A stretch of 64,000 nt of DNA, taken from positions 124,001-188,000 of the forward strand of contig NZ_RHQM01000005.1 of NCBI RefSeq assembly GCF_003935375.1. Reading direction: 5' to 3'. Of this stretch, positions 60,521 to 64,000 are shown piece after piece. The position numbers were made by a program, and so were the translations under genes. The stretch is from Stutzerimonas xanthomarina. GTDB lineage: Bacteria > Pseudomonadota > Gammaproteobacteria > Pseudomonadales > Pseudomonadaceae. Under the pieces are notes generated by a model. The model saw only the letters and a program-made list of their open reading frames with translations, was not told the DNA's origin and did no database searches. Position 1 is the first letter of the stretch; each line of letters begins with the position of its first letter.

Positions 60521-60748
60521 ATGCTTGATAGCATCCTCGCGCAACTTGAAAACGTCATCAACGATCTGCTGCAGCGCAACCAGAGCCTGAGCGAGCACTG
60601 TGTCTTGCTCGAGCAGCAGCTGCAGCAGGCACGTGAGGAAAACGACAATCTGCAACTGGCTGCGCTGGAGCAGGAAGACAGGCAGGGCGCTACCCTGGCG
60701 AGGCTGCAGGCGCTGGTGGAGCGTGCAGCTGGCAGTAGCGCCGCATGA
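60521..60748 (+). CDS. Small coiled-coil protein (TIGR02449/ZapB-like)
   Basis: A 75-residue protein that is one long coiled coil: MLDSILAQLENVINDLLQRN, EHCVLLEQQLQQAREENDNL and QLAALEQEDRQGATLARLQA. It resembles the small proteins encoded before zapA in pseudomonads. It overlaps the next gene, a zapA-like gene, as ATGA. By analogy the two may help organise the Z-ring; that is inference. Confidence 0.75.
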   Translation: MLDSILAQLENVINDLLQRNQSLSEHCVLLEQQLQQAREENDNLQLAALEQEDRQGATLARLQALVERAAGSSAA

Positions 60749-61031
60749 CGGCGGATGGCGTTCAGGTGCTCAGGGTATTCGGCCGCGAATACTCGTTCCG
60801 CGCGCCGCCCAGCCAGAACGCTCTCCTGAAGGAGGCGGCGGCCTTGCTGCAGCAGCATCTGGCCGACACCAGCGGCAGTTTCCCAACGCCACGGGCGATA
60901 AGCTGCTGGTGCTCACCGCACTGAATCTCTGCGTGCCGCTGCTGCAACAGAACGAGCAGATGCAGGATGTCGAGCAACGCATCGCCGCCAGCGTCGCTCG
61001 TATCAATCAGCAGCTCGCGGCGCAGGGCTGA
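60745..61031 (+). pseudogene. ZapA-like cell division gene, frameshifted
   Basis: The first frame reads MTADGVQVLRVFGREYSFRA, then NALLKEAAALLQQHLADTSG, and breaks near 60881-60884. The remainder is in the +2 frame: FPNATGDKLLVLTALNLCVP, LLQQNEQMQDVEQRIAASVA and RINQQLAAQG. Joining the frames gives a 95-residue protein with a ZapA-type layout (an N-terminal globular part, KL-VL-AALN helix, C-terminal coiled coil). One C is missing from a CCCC run (TTTCCCAAC). Either a sequence error or a recent loss. The partner gene upstream is intact and overlaps it. Confidence 0.75.
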
Positions 61032-61039
61032 GCGGTGCC

Positions 61040-62575
61040 TCAGGCTGCGTCGCTGCTGCGCGTGGTTTCGCTGACCGGGCGCTCTGTCAGGTAACGCTGC
61101 AGGCGAGCCTTTTCCGGCTCGCTGAAGGCCAGCCCGAGTTTGGTGCGGCGCCAGAGGATGTCATCCACCTGGGTTGCCCACTCTTCGCGCCGCAGGTAGT
61201 CGACTTCCTGCGCATACAGCTGCTGGCCGAGGTCTTCGCCCAGTGCATCGAGCGAGCGCGCTTCGCCCAGCATGCGCCATACCCGATTGCCGTAGAGGGT
61301 TGCCCAGCGCTTGGCCAGCGGCAGTTTCAGCCCCTGTACCTTGGCCACCAGCTCTTCGGTGAGTGCATCGGCCGTGCTCATGCCTTCACCGCCAGGCAGT
61401 GCCGCCAGCGCCGTCCAGCTTTCACCCATAGCCGGGAAGAACGGCTTGAGCTGCGCCATCGCCGACTCGGCGAGCTTGCGGTAAGTGGTCAGCTTGCCGC
61501 CGAACACCGAAAGCAGCGGTGCCTGCTTTTCTTCCGCCGCCAGCGACAGGGTGTAGTCGCGGGTAACCGCGGACGGGTTATCCGATTCGTCGTCGCATAG
61601 CGGCCGGACGCCGGCGAAGGTATGCACGATGTCCCTGGGCTCGAGTTGCTTGCGAAAGTGCGTGTTGGCCACGCCCAATACGTAGGCGATCTCTTCCTCG
61701 CTGATGCTCACCTTGGCCGGGTCGCCACGGTACTCGCGATCGGTGGTGCCGATCATGGTGTAACGGTCCAGATAGGGGATGGCGAAGACGATACGCCGAT
61801 CCTCGTTCTGCATGATGTAGGCCTGCTCACCTTCATACAGCTTGGGCACGATGATGTGGCTGCCCTGAATCAGGCGGATGCCATACGGCGAGCGCTGCTG
61901 CAGGTTTTCGCCGATGAACTGTGCGACCCAGGGACCGGCCGCATTGACCAGTGCCTTGGCCTTTAGTGAGAAGCGGCTGCCATCCTCGCGCTGCAGCTCG
62001 ACATGCCAGATGCCGCCAGCACGCTTGGCGCTCAGGCATTGGGTGCGGGTATGGATATGCGCGCCTTTCTCCCGCGCCGCCATGGCGTTGAGTACCACCA
62101 GCCGCGCATCGTCGACCCAGCAGTCGGAGTATTCGAAGCCGCGGGTGATGGCTGGCTTCAGTGGACTCTCCTTGCCGAAACGCAGGCCCCGCGAAGCTGG
62201 CAGCTTCTTGCGCATGCCCAGGTTGTCGTAGAGGAACAGGCCGGCGCGGATCATCCACGCCGGGCGCAGGTGAGGACGGTGGGGCAGCACGAAGCGCATC
62301 GGCTTGACGATATGCGGCGCCTTGGCCAGCAGCACTTCACGCTCGGCCAGCGCCTCGCGGACGAGGCGGAATTCGTAGTGCTCCAGATAGCGCAGGCCTC
62401 CGTGAATGAGCTTGCTGCTGGCCGACGACGTATGGCTGGCCAGATCGTCGCGTTCGCAAAGGAACACCGACAGCCCGCGACCAGCTGCATCGGCAGCGAT
62501 ACCGACGCCATTGATACCGCCGCCGATCACGGCGACGTCATAGAGCTCGGAGACGGGCTGGGCGGAATGGGGCAC
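61040..62575 (-). CDS. glpD: Aerobic glycerol-3-phosphate dehydrogenase
   Basis: FAD enzyme at the inner membrane that oxidises glycerol 3-phosphate to dihydroxyacetone phosphate and passes electrons to quinone. The 511-residue protein has the FAD-binding ELYDVAVIGGGINGVGIAAD, SSASSKLIHGGLRYLEHYEF, INAAGPW-type ALVNAAGPWVAQF, AIPYLDRYTMIGTTDREYRG and FGGKLTTYRKLAE. It starts at GTG 62575 behind GAGGAG. It follows glpR on the same strand in the glpK-glpR-glpD order. Confidence 0.95.
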   Translation of the reverse strand: MPHSAQPVSELYDVAVIGGGINGVGIAADAAGRGLSVFLCERDDLASHTSSASSKLIHGGLRYLEHYEFRLVREALAEREVLLAKAPHIVKPMRFVLPHRPHLRPAWMIRAGLFLYDNLGMRKKLPASRGLRFGKESPLKPAITRGFEYSDCWVDDARLVVLNAMAAREKGAHIHTRTQCLSAKRAGGIWHVELQREDGSRFSLKAKALVNAAGPWVAQFIGENLQQRSPYGIRLIQGSHIIVPKLYEGEQAYIMQNEDRRIVFAIPYLDRYTMIGTTDREYRGDPAKVSISEEEIAYVLGVANTHFRKQLEPRDIVHTFAGVRPLCDDESDNPSAVTRDYTLSLAAEEKQAPLLSVFGGKLTTYRKLAESAMAQLKPFFPAMGESWTALAALPGGEGMSTADALTEELVAKVQGLKLPLAKRWATLYGNRVWRMLGEARSLDALGEDLGQQLYAQEVDYLRREEWATQVDDILWRRTKLGLAFSEPEKARLQRYLTERPVSETTRSSDAA

Positions 62576-62602
62576 GGGCTTCTCCTCGAAAACGATAGGT
62601 CA

Positions 62603-62688
62603 TGTTCGGTTTTGAACATGCTATTCGCAAAAGAATCCGTACGAAAGGAAAAATGTTCGAAAATAGATAAAAAAGAAAATATTCGAAC
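62603..62688. promoter_or_regulatory. GlpR operator cluster upstream of glpD
   Basis: ATGTTCGGTTTTGAACAT (62603-62620) is a near-palindrome of the GlpR type (ATGTTCG ... CGAACAT). Further half-sites are AATGTTCGAAAATAG (62652-62666) and ATATTCGAACGC (62679-62690), each containing TTCGAA. They lie 28-115 bases before the glpD GTG in an AT-rich stretch that probably holds the promoter. Confidence 0.65.
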
Positions 62689-62844
62689 GCTGGGTTTCTG
62701 ATTGATTGCCGCTGTTCCGACTGTTGTGCTGGTGTCGTCCCGGCCGCCGTCAGATTCCGCCTGCCCGCAAGGGCTCGAATTCGTTACGAGCGTTCTGTCT
62801 TAACTATCGGAGCGGAGTTGTCTGCGAAACGAACTGCCGCCCAA

Positions 62845-63603
62845 CTACTCGGCTATCTCCAGCTGCACCTTGTGGCGGGCCAGCAGCTCGGCGAACACCT
62901 CGGAAGGTGCCGAGTCGGTGAACAGGCAGTCGATCTGTTCCAGCGAGCCCAGGCGCGTCATGGCGCTGCGGCCGAATTTGCTGGAGTCCGCGGCGAGGAA
63001 GACCTTGCGCGCGTTATGGATGATCGCCTGGGAGACGCGCACTTCCTGATAATCGAAGTCGAGCAGGGTGCCGTCCTCGTCGATACCGCTGATGCCGATC
63101 AGGGCGAAATCGACCTTGAACTGGCTGATGAAATCGGCCGTGGCCTGGCCCACCACGCCGCCGTCGCTGCGCACGTTGCCGCCGGCGATCAGCACATCGA
63201 AGTCTTCCTTGGTGCTGAGAATGCTCGCCACGTGCAGATCATTGGTGATGATCTTCAGGTCACGGTGGTTGAGCAGGGCGCGGGCGATCGCCTCGGTGGT
63301 GGTGCCGATATTGATGAACAGCGAAGCCTGGTCGGGGATGCGCGCGGCCATGGCGGCGGCGATACGCAGTTTCTCGTCGCGCATCTGGTGCGCGCGCTGG
63401 CTGTAGGCGGTGTTCTGCACGCTGGAATCGTAGGCCGCGCCGCCGTGGTAGCGCCGCAGCAGGCCGGCGTCGCCGAGCTGGTTGATGTCGCGGCGGATGG
63501 TTTGCGGCGTGACGGCGAAGTGCCGTGCCAGCTCGTCGATGCTCACGTAGCCGCGCTCGCGCACGAGTTCCAGAATGTTCTGCTGTCGGGGCGCCAGGCT
63601 CAT
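62845..63603 (-). CDS. glpR: DeoR-family glycerol regulon repressor
   Basis: Repressor of glycerol genes that responds to glycerol 3-phosphate. The 252-residue protein has an N-terminal HTH ([40 protein letters not shown]) and a sugar-phosphate sensor domain ([66 protein letters not shown]). AAGGA before ATG 63603 sets the start. Upstream, at 63648-63682, CGTTCGATT and TGTTCGAATTCG look like GlpR sites and suggest autoregulation. Confidence 0.94.
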   Translation of the reverse strand: MSLAPRQQNILELVRERGYVSIDELARHFAVTPQTIRRDINQLGDAGLLRRYHGGAAYDSSVQNTAYSQRAHQMRDEKLRIAAAMAARIPDQASLFINIGTTTEAIARALLNHRDLKIITNDLHVASILSTKEDFDVLIAGGNVRSDGGVVGQATADFISQFKVDFALIGISGIDEDGTLLDFDYQEVRVSQAIIHNARKVFLAADSSKFGRSAMTRLGSLEQIDCLFTDSAPSEVFAELLARHKVQLEIAE

Positions 63604-63688
63604 GAGGCTTCCTTGTTCGCTGTTGTGCGGGAAGCATGCCGTAGTCTGGCGTTCGATTAAAGCGCTGCCTGTTCGAATTCGCACATGC

Positions 63689-63723
63689 CAGGCCTGCCTC
63701 CGAAACCTCCAGAGGCAGGCCTG
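63689..63723. terminator. Hairpin between glpK and glpR
   Basis: CAGGCCTGCCTC (63689-63700) pairs with GAGGCAGGCCTG (63712-63723) around an 11-base loop. No T run follows on either strand, so it may be a weak terminator or an mRNA stabiliser after glpK. Confidence 0.5.
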
Positions 63724-63735
63724 TTGTTCGTCAGA

Positions 63736-64000
63736 TCAGTCTTCGGCCCAGTTGCGCGTACGGTCGACCGCCTTCTGCCAGCCGCGATAGAGCGCTTCGC
63801 GCTGTTCGCTTCCGCACGCCGGTTCGAACACCCGCTCGATGCTGCTCTTGCTGCGCAACTCGTCGAGGTCGCTCCAGAAACCGGTCGCCAGTCCGGCCAG
63901 GTAGGCCGCGCCGAGCGCCGTGGTTTCCTTCATCTGCGGGCGTTCAACCTGAGTACCGAGCATATCGGCCTGGAACTGCATGAGGAAGTTGTTGGCTACC
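63736..64000 (-). CDS. glpK: Glycerol kinase (partial, C-terminal part)
   Basis: Phosphorylates glycerol to glycerol 3-phosphate. Only the last 87 codons are visible: [40 protein letters not shown] and the FGGY-family end. They include the conserved [11 protein letters not shown] and [14 protein letters not shown] motifs of GlpK. The N-terminal part is beyond the right edge. glpR and glpD follow on the same strand. Confidence 0.94.
   Translation of the reverse strand, partial: VANNFLMQFQADMLGTQVERPQMKETTALGAAYLAGLATGFWSDLDELRSKSSIERVFEPACGSEQREALYRGWQKAVDRTRNWAED

Overview
The window is high-GC chromosomal DNA of a gammaproteobacterium. It is best explained as a pseudomonad close to the Pseudomonas stutzeri (Stutzerimonas) group. 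The reasons are gene order (rpsB-tsf-pyrH-frr-uppS-cdsA-dxr-rseP-bamA-skp-lpxD-fabZ-lpxA-lpxB-rnhB-dnaE-accA; ispF-truD-surE-pcm-nlpD-rpoS-rsmZ; glpK-glpR-glpD), protein sequence likeness to remembered Pseudomonas proteins, and a Gac/Rsm-type small RNA. The species call is inference; no rRNA gene is present.

Layout. 1-430 is the start of map on the minus strand. 717-26734 is one long plus-strand housekeeping block covering translation (rpsB, tsf, frr), nucleotide and lipid precursors (pyrH, pyrG, uppS, cdsA, dxr, ispD), envelope assembly (rseP, bamA, skp), lipid A (lpxD, lpxA, lpxB, with fabZ), KDO (kdsA), DNA replication (dnaE), fatty acid synthesis (accA), tRNA modification (tilS), glycolysis (eno) and division (ftsB). 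26768-28324 (minus) is a ribosome-linked pair, a baeRF family 3 protein and an HPF-like protein. 28450-31574 is a formaldehyde detoxification locus: a LysR regulator divergent from adhC-fghA. 31709-33099 is an ArsR regulator with an Old Yellow Enzyme. 33281-39145 is ispF-truD-surE-pcm-(DUF368)-nlpD-rpoS, followed by an unlabelled small RNA that reads as RsmZ, with a candidate GacA box.

From 39.6 kb on the window is accessory and mixed: a GNAT-NUDIX fusion, a sodium:solute symporter, a small beta-barrel protein behind an AT-rich leader, and then a two-gene minus-strand unit (HAM1-like NTPase plus SIR2-like protein). That unit resembles the KomB-KomC part of the Kongming anti-phage system and is the most interesting locus here. 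Next come a truncated globin, UspA, an HNH nuclease, a YebC/TACO1 family protein, an EamA exporter, a MOSC protein, dgt, an ammonium transporter gene with a frameshift behind a good sigma-54 promoter, a GhrA-like reductase, a cluster of small stress-type proteins (two DUF3597 paralogues, a second HPF-like protein, a SpoIIAA-like protein), a PilJ-type chemoreceptor, ppiC, a frameshifted zapA-like gene, and the glycerol locus glpD-glpR-glpK running off the right edge.

I see no tRNA, rRNA, CRISPR array, complete insertion sequence or prophage. Two frameshifts (amt and zapA-like) lie in short G/C-rich runs and may be real or sequence errors.
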